DNA of 48,856 nt from DTU024 sp964518875 (GTDB taxonomy: Bacteria > Bacillota > Clostridia > Christensenellales > Aristaeellaceae). A model generated the notes under the pieces. It made no database searches, was not told the origin of the DNA, and saw nothing but the letters and a program-made list of their open reading frames with translations. Within the stretch, counting starts at the first letter, position 1, and each line of letters begins with the position of its first letter. Where the stretch lies: assembly GCA_964518875.1 (NCBI GenBank), contig CAZFHI010000014.1, positions 1 to 48,856 on the forward strand, written 5' to 3'. This document shows positions 7,669-14,387 of this stretch, one piece after another. The position numbers and the translations under genes were made by a program.

Positions 7669-8530
7669 CTTTCTTTTCCTTATTGCCTATAAGCTTCTGC
7701 TTTGTGCTCTGCCAGAGCGCCTTGAACGACGTGCTGCCGCTCTGCTTCATCACGCCGCCTAATATTTCTTTAAGGCTGTCAGAGTCAAGGTGGCGCGTTA
7801 ATTTACCGCCCTTTGCCATGGATATTATGCCTGTTTCTTCAGAAACTATGATTACTATGGCGTCTGTGCCCTCCGATACGCCTATGCCCGCGCGGTGCCT
7901 TGTGCCAAGGTCCTTGGGGAGGTTTGTTTCCTCGCTCAGCTTTAGCACGCATGCCGCCGCCGCTATGCGGTTCCCGCGCACTATGGCGGCGCCGTCATGC
8001 AGGGGGGTATTGGGTTCAAAAATATTTACAAAAAGCTCTCCTGAAACAAGAGCGTCAATCATTACGCCGGTATCAATAAAGTCTTTAAGGCTCGTCTGTC
8101 TTTCAAACACTATAAGAGCGCCTATTCTGCGCTTTGACAAGCTTAAAAGGCACTGAGCTACATTGTTTACAAGCTGTTCTTCCTCAGTTTGTGTGTTCTG
8201 GCTGCGGTCAATCCTTGCGCCTCTGCCTATTCGCTCAAGCGCCTGCCTGAATTCCGGCTGGAACAATATCATAAGCACTATGGCTCCGTTGTTTAACACA
8301 AGCATCAAAAGCCAGTGAAGAGTGGTAAGGGATAAAAGGCTCGATACCCAGCTCGCTACGACCAGCAGAAGAAAGCCCTTAAGCACCTGCAGAGCGCGCG
8401 TGCCGTGGGTCAGCATTAAAAGCTTATAAATTATATATGCAACTATAATTATATCTATAATATCCACAAAGCGCGGTCTGTTGAACAAATTCCAGAAAAA
8501 TGTGCTTACAGTGGATCCAAAGTTATCCAT
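7658..8530 (-). CDS. cdaA: Membrane diadenylate cyclase CdaA
   Basis: Makes c-di-AMP from two ATP. 290 residues from ATG 8530 (M-DNFGSTVSTFFW); the 15 residues available upstream look non-coding. Three membrane helices (about 22-40, 46-66, 70-90) precede the DAC domain. The catalytic signatures are present: LHDGAAIV (DGA at 179-181) and GTRHRAGIG (RHR at 211-213). The upstream GGAAGG is about 14 bases from this ATG, rather far, so a nearby TTG (8542) is an alternative start. It is first in an operon with cdaR. c-di-AMP governs potassium and osmolyte balance in Firmicutes. Confidence 0.95.
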   Translation of the reverse strand: MDNFGSTVSTFFWNLFNRPRFVDIIDIIIVAYIIYKLLMLTHGTRALQVLKGFLLLVVASWVSSLLSLTTLHWLLMLVLNNGAIVLMILFQPEFRQALERIGRGARIDRSQNTQTEEEQLVNNVAQCLLSLSKRRIGALIVFERQTSLKDFIDTGVMIDALVSGELFVNIFEPNTPLHDGAAIVRGNRIAAAACVLKLSEETNLPKDLGTRHRAGIGVSEGTDAIVIIVSEETGIISMAKGGKLTRHLDSDSLKEILGGVMKQSGSTSFKALWQSTKQKLIGNKEKKDGQ

Positions 8531-8631
8531 ACCTGCGTTCAATCCCTTCCTGCTTATATTCACAGTATACAACATATTGCGACTAAAATAAACAATTTAT
8601 GTTAAATTTATGTTAAATCCGCTTTAAGGCG

Positions 8632-8660
8632 TTTACAAATACCCTATGGGGGTATATAAT
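8632..8660 (+). promoter_or_regulatory. Promoter of the copper operon
   Basis: TTTACA (8632-8637), 17-base spacer, perfect TATAAT (8655-8660). The spacer is filled by the CsoR-like operator, so a bound repressor would directly block RNA polymerase. Confidence 0.85.
8639..8655 (+). promoter_or_regulatory. CsoR-type copper operator
   Basis: Perfect inverted repeat ATACCC-N5-GGGTAT with a G-rich centre, between -35 and -10. This agrees with known CsoR operators, which carry TACCC/GGGTA half-sites. The regulator gene (10913-11215) is the last gene of the same operon, so autoregulation is inferred. Confidence 0.8.
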
Positions 8661-8679
8661 TTATACAGGAGGTAGATTT

Positions 8680-8919
8680 ATGGTTACTGAACAATATAAT
8701 GTAGAAGGCATGCACTGCGCAAGCTGCCAGGCGGCCGTTGAAGTGGTTACGCAGGGTTTGCCCGGCGTTGAAAAAAGCGAGGTTAACCTGCTTACAAAAA
8801 ATATGTCTATAACTTATGATGAAAGCAAGCTGAGCGAAGATGAAATACTGTCTGCTATAAGCAGGCTTGGTTTTACAGCTGCTAAAAAGCAGGACGAAAC
8901 AAGTAAAAAAAAAGATTAG
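8680..8919 (+). CDS. copZ: CopZ-like copper chaperone / HMA domain (N-terminal part of CopA by frameshift)
   Basis: 79-residue heavy-metal-associated domain with the Cu(I) motif GMHCASC (C13, C16) and the usual beta-alpha fold pattern up to SAISRLGFTAA. AGGAGG lies 8 bases upstream of ATG 8680. It ends KKQDETSKKKD at TAG (8917-8919). The three lysine codons form a run of nine A residues (8905-8913). A -1 shift there continues into the copper ATPase frame. As written it is a free CopZ-type chaperone. With the shift it is the metal-binding domain of the ATPase. The two outcomes are not exclusive. Confidence 0.9.
   Translation: MVTEQYNVEGMHCASCQAAVEVVTQGLPGVEKSEVNLLTKNMSITYDESKLSEDEILSAISRLGFTAAKKQDETSKKKD
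8905..8913 (+). other. Candidate -1 frameshift/slippage site (A9) joining copZ to copA
   Basis: Nine A residues precede GATTAG. In the chaperone frame the codons are AGT AAA AAA AAA GAT TAG. Slipping back one base gives AAA AGA TTA GAG and opens the ATPase frame. The ATPase frame has no ATG, GTG or TTG between its upstream stop (8904-8906) and ATG 8988. AGGA at 8891-8894 lies about 12 bases upstream of the slip heptamer, like the stimulatory site of E. coli dnaX. A 7-bp hairpin (8961-8967/8977-8983) lies too far downstream to be a classical stimulator. Transcriptional slippage on A9, or an assembly indel, would look the same. Confidence 0.65.
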
Positions 8920-8987
8920 AGCCAGCCGCTGAACCAAAAGAAAAAAACAACAGCGTATATGCAGCGCTTGTTTTTGGCGCTGCTCTT

Positions 8988-10916
8988 ATGCTTTTTTCCA
9001 TGCTGCCCATGCTGTTTAACATGCGGTATCCTGATATTATTTCCATGGATACGCATCCTTTTAACTTCGCGCTTGCGCAGCTTTTATTGTGTATTCCTAT
9101 AATTTTTATAGGCAGACGATTTTACGCGGGAGGCAGCAGGGCGCTTATTTCAGGGCATCCAAACATGGATACTCTCGTCGCGTTAGGCTCCGGGACTGCA
9201 TTCGTGTACAGCGTAGTTATTACGTTTTTGTTAAGCGACAGGCCGCATCTTGTTCACAGCCTCTACTATGAATCCGCAGGTATGATAGTCGCTCTGATTT
9301 TTTTCGGCAAGTTTCTGGAAGAAAAGGCAAAGACAAAGGCGGTAGGGGCAATACAAAAGCTTATGGAGCTTGCTCCTGATACAGCCATGCTGCTAAGCGA
9401 AGACGGCAGTATAAAAGAAGTGCCGACAGAGGACATAAACAAAGGGGATATCATCGTGGTAAGCCAGGGAATGCGTTTCCCGCTGGACGGTAAAATAATC
9501 AGCGGCGCAGCACTTGTAGATGAATCCATGCTTACAGGCGAAAGCCTGCCGAAAGAAAAGCGAGCGGGGGATAAGGTAAACGCCGGAACGGTTCTTACAA
9601 GCGGTCAGTCCGTGCAGGTACAGGCGCTTAAAATAGGGGACGACACAGTTTTAAGCGACATAGTGCGATTTGTTGAGGACGCTCAGAATAAAAAGGCTCC
9701 TATTGCGAGACTAGCGGATAAAGTAAGCGCAGTGTTTGTGCCGGCTGTTCTTTCGATAGCTTTAGTTTCAGGCGCTGTATGGCTGCTTAGCGGAAAGGAG
9801 CTGTCTTTTGCGATAAACATATTCGTATCTGTTCTTATCGTGGCGTGCCCCTGCGCTATGGGCCTTGCGACTCCTATGGCGATAGTAACGGGAACGAGCC
9901 TGGGAGCAAAAAACGGCATACTAGTTCGCAGCGGCGAAGTGCTTGAAAAGGCTAAAGCTGTTGATACGGTTCTGCTTGATAAAACAGGCACCATTACAAC
10001 AGGCGAAATAACCGTGCAAAGCATAGAAACAACGGGCAAAACAGAAGAAGAAGTCTTAAAGCTGGCGGCCGGAGCAGAGATGCTGAGCACGCATCCGCTC
10101 GCAAAAGCGATAGTGAATGAAGCGAATAAGCGCGGTTTAAGCTTAGACAAAGCTGTTGAAATAAACAACCTAGAGGGCTTTGGCGTGGAAGCCGGTATGA
10201 CTGACGGAAGCAAGGCCGTTATAGGAAACGAAAAGCTTATGGATAAGCTTAAAATAGATTACTCGGTATTTAAAAAAAGCACGGAGCGGGCAAAAAAAGA
10301 AGGCCAGGCGGCTCTGTACATTGTGCAGGACAGCGTTCTTCTTGCAATAATGCTTTTTAGCGACAACATAAAGCAAAACGCTGCCCAAGTAGTTAAGGAA
10401 CTAAAGGAATTAGGCATAGAAACTGTTCTTGTTACAGGGGATTCCAGGGAAGCGGCCGCTCATATGGCTGAAAACGCCGGAATAGATAAAATAGAGTATG
10501 AGATTAAGCCTCAAGACAAGGCGCTTATAGTTGAGGCGTATCAAAACAAAGGCAGAACTGTGATGATGGCGGGAGACGGCATAAACGACGCGCCCGCGCT
10601 TGCGAAAGCGGATGTAGGCGTAGCCATGAGCACCGGCAGCGACATAGCGCTTGAAACGGCGGACATACTTTTAATGCAGGGAGATCTGCAGCTGCTTATT
10701 AAAACAATAAACTTAAGCCGCTATACCATAACTAACATAAAGCAAAATTTAACATGGGCGTTTATATACAACATATTAAGCATACCGTTTGCAGCGGGAG
10801 TATTCTACGCGTTCGGCGGCCCGTTGCTCAACCCTATGATAGCCGCAGCCGCCATGTCGTTAAGCTCTTTAAGCGTTGTAAGCAACGCTCTGAGGCTTGG
10901 GAGGAAAACGCTTTGA
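8988..10916 (+). CDS. copA: Copper-exporting P1B-type ATPase CopA (reading frame open from 8907)
   Basis: Cu(I) efflux ATPase of the plasma membrane. Counted from ATG 8988 (642 residues): TGES at 183-186, the intramembrane CPC at 287-289, DKTGT at 331-335 (phosphorylated Asp), the HP dipeptide at 369-370 and GDGIND at 529-534. The Cu(I)-type residues YN and MSLSS lie in the last two helices. ATG 8988 has no ribosome site and falls inside the first membrane helix (VYAALVFGAALMLFSML). The frame is open upstream through a 25-codon linker to the A9 run. The natural product is therefore probably a 745-residue protein fused to the HMA domain at 8680. The stop overlaps the csoR start. Confidence 0.93.
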   Translation: MLFSMLPMLFNMRYPDIISMDTHPFNFALAQLLLCIPIIFIGRRFYAGGSRALISGHPNMDTLVALGSGTAFVYSVVITFLLSDRPHLVHSLYYESAGMIVALIFFGKFLEEKAKTKAVGAIQKLMELAPDTAMLLSEDGSIKEVPTEDINKGDIIVVSQGMRFPLDGKIISGAALVDESMLTGESLPKEKRAGDKVNAGTVLTSGQSVQVQALKIGDDTVLSDIVRFVEDAQNKKAPIARLADKVSAVFVPAVLSIALVSGAVWLLSGKELSFAINIFVSVLIVACPCAMGLATPMAIVTGTSLGAKNGILVRSGEVLEKAKAVDTVLLDKTGTITTGEITVQSIETTGKTEEEVLKLAAGAEMLSTHPLAKAIVNEANKRGLSLDKAVEINNLEGFGVEAGMTDGSKAVIGNEKLMDKLKIDYSVFKKSTERAKKEGQAALYIVQDSVLLAIMLFSDNIKQNAAQVVKELKELGIETVLVTGDSREAAAHMAENAGIDKIEYEIKPQDKALIVEAYQNKGRTVMMAGDGINDAPALAKADVGVAMSTGSDIALETADILLMQGDLQLLIKTINLSRYTITNIKQNLTWAFIYNILSIPFAAGVFYAFGGPLLNPMIAAAAMSLSSLSVVSNALRLGRKTL

Positions 10917-11215
10917 AAAACTGTACAAATTGTAAAAACTGCAAGCATAAGCAGCGCGAGGAAAATCAAAAAAAGCTGCTGCTGAACCGTTTGAAACGCA
11001 TTGAAGGACAGGTGAGGGGACTTCAAAATATGGTGGAAAATGACCTGTACTGCGTGGACATACTTGTGCAGGCGCAGGCGGTTAAAAAGGCGCTGGAATC
11101 TTTTATGCGGATAATGCTTAACGACCACATAAAAACATGCGTAGCTCAGGGTATAAGAGAAGGCCGCGACGAAGTGGTAGAGGAGCTTACCAATACGCTT
11201 TATAAGCTGCAGTAA
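10913..11215 (+). CDS. csoR: CsoR-family copper-sensing repressor
   Basis: 100-residue, all-helical DUF156 repressor. The start is TTG 10913: GGGAGG lies 8 bases upstream and the codon overlaps the copA stop (TTGA). The family core NRLKRIEGQVRGLQNM is clear. The Cu(I) triad is C47, H72 and C76, with the same spacing (25 and 4 residues) as C36/H61/C65 of M. tuberculosis CsoR. This supports copper rather than nickel or formaldehyde sensing. An N-terminal extension carries CTNCKNCKHK, a CxxCxxC cluster not part of the core fold. It probably binds the operator at 8639-8655. Confidence 0.93.
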   Translation: MKNCTNCKNCKHKQREENQKKLLLNRLKRIEGQVRGLQNMVENDLYCVDILVQAQAVKKALESFMRIMLNDHIKTCVAQGIREGRDEVVEELTNTLYKLQ

Positions 11216-11378
11216 TAAATCGGCGCGCATATTAAACAAAAATTATGCTTAAACGCTATAAAACATTTAGCGCATGTTTAAGAGAGAGAAACTTAAAATC
11301 TAATTAAAAGATAAAAGCTTAATGAAGCTTAAATAAAACGGCGATCAAGCGCGCGCCGCTTATAGAAAGCAAACGCGC

Positions 11379-11404
11379 AAAAAAAACGGTTCTAAAAAGA
11401 ACCG
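11379..11404 (-). terminator. Second minus-strand terminator downstream of rpmA
   Basis: A 6-bp stem (CGGTTC / GAACCG) with a 6-base loop is followed on the minus strand by eight T residues. It lies about 90 bp beyond the primary terminator, so it either catches read-through or ends a small RNA. Confidence 0.7.
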
Positions 11405-11491
11405 GACAAGTAAAAAACATAATAATTATTTGAATTTAAAACAGCGTAAAGAACCGCTCAGACTAAACGGTTTCAGATGGTTCAGGCAATC

Positions 11492-11524
11492 AAAAAATCC
11501 CGCCCTTAAATGGGTGGGATTTTT
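11492..11524 (-). terminator. Primary terminator of rplU-prp-rpmA
   Basis: A 10-bp stem (AATCCCGCCC / GGGTGGGATT, one G-T pair) is flanked by A and T runs on both sides. It can act in both directions and sits 11 bp past the rpmA stop. Confidence 0.85.
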
Positions 11525-11534
11525 AGCAATCCGC

Positions 11535-11828
11535 TTATTGCGCGACCGCTTCTTTGGGGTAAATGCTTACCTGCTTGCGATATTTACCAAAGCGCTCAAA
11601 GCGTACAATGCCGTCTGCCTTTGCAAAAAGCGTGTCGTCGGCGCCGCGGCCGACATTTAAGCCGGGATGTATTTTTGTGCCGCGCTGGCGCACTAATATG
11701 TTGCCGGCCAATACGAACTGGCCGTCGCCGCGTTTAGCGCCAAGGCGCTTGCTTTCGCTGTCTCTGCCGTTGCGGGAAGAGCCAACGCCTTTTTTAGAGG
11801 AAAACAGTTGAAGATTAAGCTTTAGCAT
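11535..11828 (-). CDS. rpmA: 50S ribosomal protein L27, with Prp-cleaved N-terminal extension
   Basis: 97 residues from ATG 11828, which follows GGAGGGACTCCA. The N-terminus MLKLNLQLF-SSKKGVGSS has the Firmicutes extension. In S. aureus the protease Prp removes the residues up to the Phe, exposing the tail that reaches the peptidyl-transferase centre. GSSRNGRDSESKRLGAKRGDGQ is the family core. The protease gene lies immediately upstream, so the cleavage system is complete here. Confidence 0.97.
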   Translation of the reverse strand: MLKLNLQLFSSKKGVGSSRNGRDSESKRLGAKRGDGQFVLAGNILVRQRGTKIHPGLNVGRGADDTLFAKADGIVRFERFGKYRKQVSIYPKEAVAQ

Positions 11829-11852
11829 TGGAGTCCCTCCATTCAAAAAATT

Positions 11853-12167
11853 TCATAATATACGTACATATTCAGGATAGCTGTCTGACAGTTGCCTTAC
11901 TCCTAAGTGAAAAACCTGGAAAATAGTATCTGTTTTAGTATTTAACAGGTGCTCACCAAGCTGTACTTTCAAGTATCCCTTTTCTTCATCCATCTGGGTC
12001 ATGGGCTTAACGCCCGCTATTTCCTCAAGCGCGTTCGCGCACGTTATGGATAAAAACGAAAGGGCCGCGCATACGATGTCTTCTCCGGTCTGCGCATAAC
12101 CGGCATGGCCTTCTATCTGAAAGCCGCGCAGCCTGTTATTTAATTTAAACAGGCGTATAGTCGTCAT
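11853..12167 (-). CDS. prp: Ribosomal-processing cysteine protease Prp
   Basis: 104-residue cysteine protease that trims L27 in Firmicutes and related phyla. The catalytic pair is visible as GHAGYA (H21) and DIVCAALS (C33), matching H22/C34 of the S. aureus enzyme. Its ATG overlaps the rplU stop by four bases (ATGA), so the two are translationally coupled. It lies between L21 and L27, as usual. Confidence 0.93.
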   Translation of the reverse strand: MTTIRLFKLNNRLRGFQIEGHAGYAQTGEDIVCAALSFLSITCANALEEIAGVKPMTQMDEEKGYLKVQLGEHLLNTKTDTIFQVFHLGVRQLSDSYPEYVRIL

Positions 12168-12472
12168 GCCTTGTTGATGGATGTAATCTGTACTTTAGTA
12201 TATGCCTGCCTGTGGCCTTGCTTGCGGCGGTAGTTTTTCTTGCTCTTATATTTGTAGACAAGAATTTTCTGACCTTTTACCTGCTTTTCAACTTTACCGG
12301 TAACGCTTGCGTTTTCTACGTAGGGAGCGCCAACTATCGTTTCTTCTCCGCCAAGCAGAAGCACGGGAAACGTAACGTCTTCTTCAGGCTGTTTGTCGAG
12401 CTTTTCCACGAAGATTACGTCGCCCTCGTTCACACGGTACTGTTTGCCGCCAGTCGCTATAATTGCGTACAT
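12164..12472 (-). CDS. rplU: 50S ribosomal protein L21
   Basis: 102 residues, full length. MYAIIATGGKQYRVNEGD at the start and KYKSKKNYRRKQGHRQ near the end are diagnostic. It is first gene of the rplU-prp-rpmA operon, with its own promoter and a structured leader upstream. Confidence 0.98.
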   Translation of the reverse strand: MYAIIATGGKQYRVNEGDVIFVEKLDKQPEEDVTFPVLLLGGEETIVGAPYVENASVTGKVEKQVKGQKILVYKYKSKKNYRRKQGHRQAYTKVQITSINKA

Positions 12473-12545
12473 GCAGCACCTCCATTTACATTACTCGCCG
12501 GACCTGGGCTGCGCAATGGCAATTAAAGCCCATCCCGAGCGGCTA
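12473..12545 (-). promoter_or_regulatory. Putative L21 leader RNA
   Basis: The minus-strand leader contains GGGC (of ATGGGC) able to pair with GCCC (of GCAGCCCA), and an outer GCCG able to pair with CGGC, ahead of the ribosome site GGAGGTG. L21 leaders that mediate feedback are known in Firmicutes. The fold is drawn by eye and the family match was not tested. Confidence 0.45.
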
Positions 12546-12551
12546 AAAGCT

Positions 12552-12581
12552 AATTTAACACAAAACCAAGGTTCGTGTCAA
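12552..12581 (-). promoter_or_regulatory. Promoter of rplU-prp-rpmA
   Basis: Minus strand: TTGACA (12581-12576), 18-base spacer, TAAATT (12557-12552). TTAAAT with 17 bases is the alternative -10. It begins just past the stop of the sugar permease gene. Confidence 0.7.
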
Positions 12582-12599
12582 GACGTCAGCGATATTTCA

Positions 12600-13418
12600 T
12601 TATCCCTTAACCCCTCCCAAGGCTATGCCTTCGACAAACTGCTTCTGGAGGAATATATAAAGAGTAAATGGAAATAAGAACGTAAGCGTGGCGCCTGCCA
12701 TGACCATGCCGTAATTCACGTAATAATTGGAAGAAAGCGTTGCCATGCTTATGGTGAGCACGTGCATTTCGCTTTTTGTATTTACTATAAGCGGCCATAA
12801 AAAATTATTCCACGCCGCGTTAAATGTAAATATGCTAAGCGTAACAAGAGCGGGCTGTACAAGCGGAACGACTATCGTTATAAAGCGGCGCATTTCGCCG
12901 CAGCCGTCTATTTCCGCAGCCTCCAAAAGCTCATCCGGAACTGCGGACATGAACTGGCGCATTAAAAATATGCCGAATGCGCCGACCATAGGCAGTATAA
13001 GCGCTGAATATGTGTTGGTAAGCGAAAGACGGTTTACCATAACAAACATAGGTATAAGCAGAACCTGCCCAGGTATCATCATGGTTGAAAGATAGCCCTG
13101 AAAGATAGACTCTTTGTGCGGAACCGGCTTTTTTTCAAAGCCGTATCCCGCCATAGCGGAAACTATGTCCACCAAAAGGCAGGACCCGACAGTTACCACT
13201 ATGCTGTTATACAAGGCGCGCCCGAAGTTGCGCTTTGTTATGGCGTATTCATAGTTATAAAAATTAAACTTGATATCGCTTAGCTTTATATAAAGCGAAT
13301 CGCTGTCAGTAAAGGAAACGAGCAGCATGTATACAAGCGGAGCAACGCAAAGTATGGCAAAAAGCGTTACCAATATTATGCCTAATATAAAAGATACAGA
13401 ATATTTCTTTTGCTTCAT
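12600..13418 (-). CDS. Carbohydrate ABC transporter permease, MalG type
   Basis: Inner-membrane subunit of a CUT1-type sugar importer, 272 residues from ATG 13418 (AAGGAG 6 bases upstream). Six membrane helices are expected. The cytoplasmic EAA loop that contacts the ATPase is visible as ELLEAAEIDGCGEMRRFITI. The C-terminal ending (LQKQFVEGIALGGVKG) is typical of MalG/AraQ/UgpE proteins. Its start overlaps the stop of the partner permease by 4 bases. The sugar cannot be told from sequence. Confidence 0.92.
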   Translation of the reverse strand: MKQKKYSVSFILGIILVTLFAILCVAPLVYMLLVSFTDSDSLYIKLSDIKFNFYNYEYAITKRNFGRALYNSIVVTVGSCLLVDIVSAMAGYGFEKKPVPHKESIFQGYLSTMMIPGQVLLIPMFVMVNRLSLTNTYSALILPMVGAFGIFLMRQFMSAVPDELLEAAEIDGCGEMRRFITIVVPLVQPALVTLSIFTFNAAWNNFLWPLIVNTKSEMHVLTISMATLSSNYYVNYGMVMAGATLTFLFPFTLYIFLQKQFVEGIALGGVKG

Positions 13419-14326
13419 GCCTGCTCCTTTTCTCTGAACATAAGCGTCTGCACCAAATGTATAATCAGTATTACGCACAGAAGCATTATGGCAAGAGCGC
13501 TTGCGTAGCCTATACGCTTATCCTGGAAAGCGTAGCTGTATATCATATATGCCACGGTATATGTAGCCCTTCCGGGGCCGCCGCCCGTCATCTTGTACAC
13601 AAGGTCAAACACCTGGAAAGAGCCTATAATGCCAAGGGTAACGACCATATATGTTATCGGCTTAAGTATTGGAAGAGTAATATATATAAAACGCTGCCAC
13701 GGCCTTGCCCCGTCAACGGTAGCGGCTTCTTTTATTTCAGGCGATATGTTCATCATGCCCGCGTAATATATTACCATGTAATAACCTGTTGACTTCCATA
13801 CTGCAACGGCCGCGACTGATGCAAGAGCCGTGTTTCTGCTGCCTAAAAAATTAACCTTTTCAAAGCCCATTAAACTGAGCAGCTGGTTTATAAGGCCGTC
13901 CTTCGCTTCATAAAGCAGGTTCCATATAGACGCGGAAGCTATTAAGGATATAACGACTGGGACAAATATTACACTGCGAAGGAAGGAACCGTAGCGGTTC
14001 TGCAGCTTTTCTGCTATAAAGGCGGATATAAGCAGCGCAAGTATAGTCTGCACAGGAACCGTCATAAGCGTATAGCGCACAGTGTTCCCAACTGAAGCTA
14101 TTACTGTTCTGTTTGAAAAAAGCTTTTGATAGTTTTCTATCCCTAAAAATACGGGAGGTTTTGCCATGGAATATTTTGTAAATGAATAAAACAGCGACAT
14201 AAATATAGGTATAATATTGAACATCAGCATTAATATAAAGCTTGGTAAAATATATCCTATACCTATTGCCGCCTGCCTGCGCGTGCGCGACAGCGATCTG
14301 CCTGCGTAAGCTGTACTTTTTGCCAT
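13415..14326 (-). CDS. Carbohydrate ABC transporter permease, MalF/UgpA type
   Basis: Partner permease of the same CUT1 importer, 303 residues. A basic N-terminus (SLSRTRRQAA) precedes six helices. The EAA loop reads EIKEAATVDGARPWQRFIYI, and GGGPGRATYTVAYMIYSYAF is a family hallmark. It follows the binding-protein gene after a stem-loop. No ATP-binding subunit is encoded here; Firmicutes of this type usually share one MsmX-like ATPase among several importers. Confidence 0.92.
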   Translation of the reverse strand: MAKSTAYAGRSLSRTRRQAAIGIGYILPSFILMLMFNIIPIFMSLFYSFTKYSMAKPPVFLGIENYQKLFSNRTVIASVGNTVRYTLMTVPVQTILALLISAFIAEKLQNRYGSFLRSVIFVPVVISLIASASIWNLLYEAKDGLINQLLSLMGFEKVNFLGSRNTALASVAAVAVWKSTGYYMVIYYAGMMNISPEIKEAATVDGARPWQRFIYITLPILKPITYMVVTLGIIGSFQVFDLVYKMTGGGPGRATYTVAYMIYSYAFQDKRIGYASALAIMLLCVILIIHLVQTLMFREKEQA

Positions 14327-14347
14327 TAATTGACTCCTTTTAACATA

Positions 14348-14379
14348 AAGGCCCGACGGCTGTAAAGCCGCCAGACCTT
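14348..14379 (-). promoter_or_regulatory. Intercistronic stem-loop between binding protein and permease genes
   Basis: Minus strand: an outer AAGG/CCTT stem and an inner GGCGGCT/AGCCGTC stem with a TTAC loop and no T tract. Such hairpins commonly protect the 5' portion of the mRNA, so that more binding protein than permease is made. Confidence 0.55.
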
Positions 14380-14387
14380 ATTAAAGA

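Larger units (their letters stand above)
11216..11534. other. Intergenic region between convergent csoR and rpmA
   Basis: No gene is seen in these 319 bp. The region contains an imperfect hairpin after csoR (CTTAAAC...GTTTAAG, 11247-11281) without a T tract, which may stabilise or weakly terminate the copper mRNA. It also holds two minus-strand terminators (11379-11404 and 11492-11524). Confidence 0.6.

Noticed and set aside
8988..9060. Independent translation start of copA at ATG 8988
   Set aside because: No ribosome site lies upstream and the start would fall inside the first membrane helix. Fusion to the HMA domain through the A9 run explains the region better.
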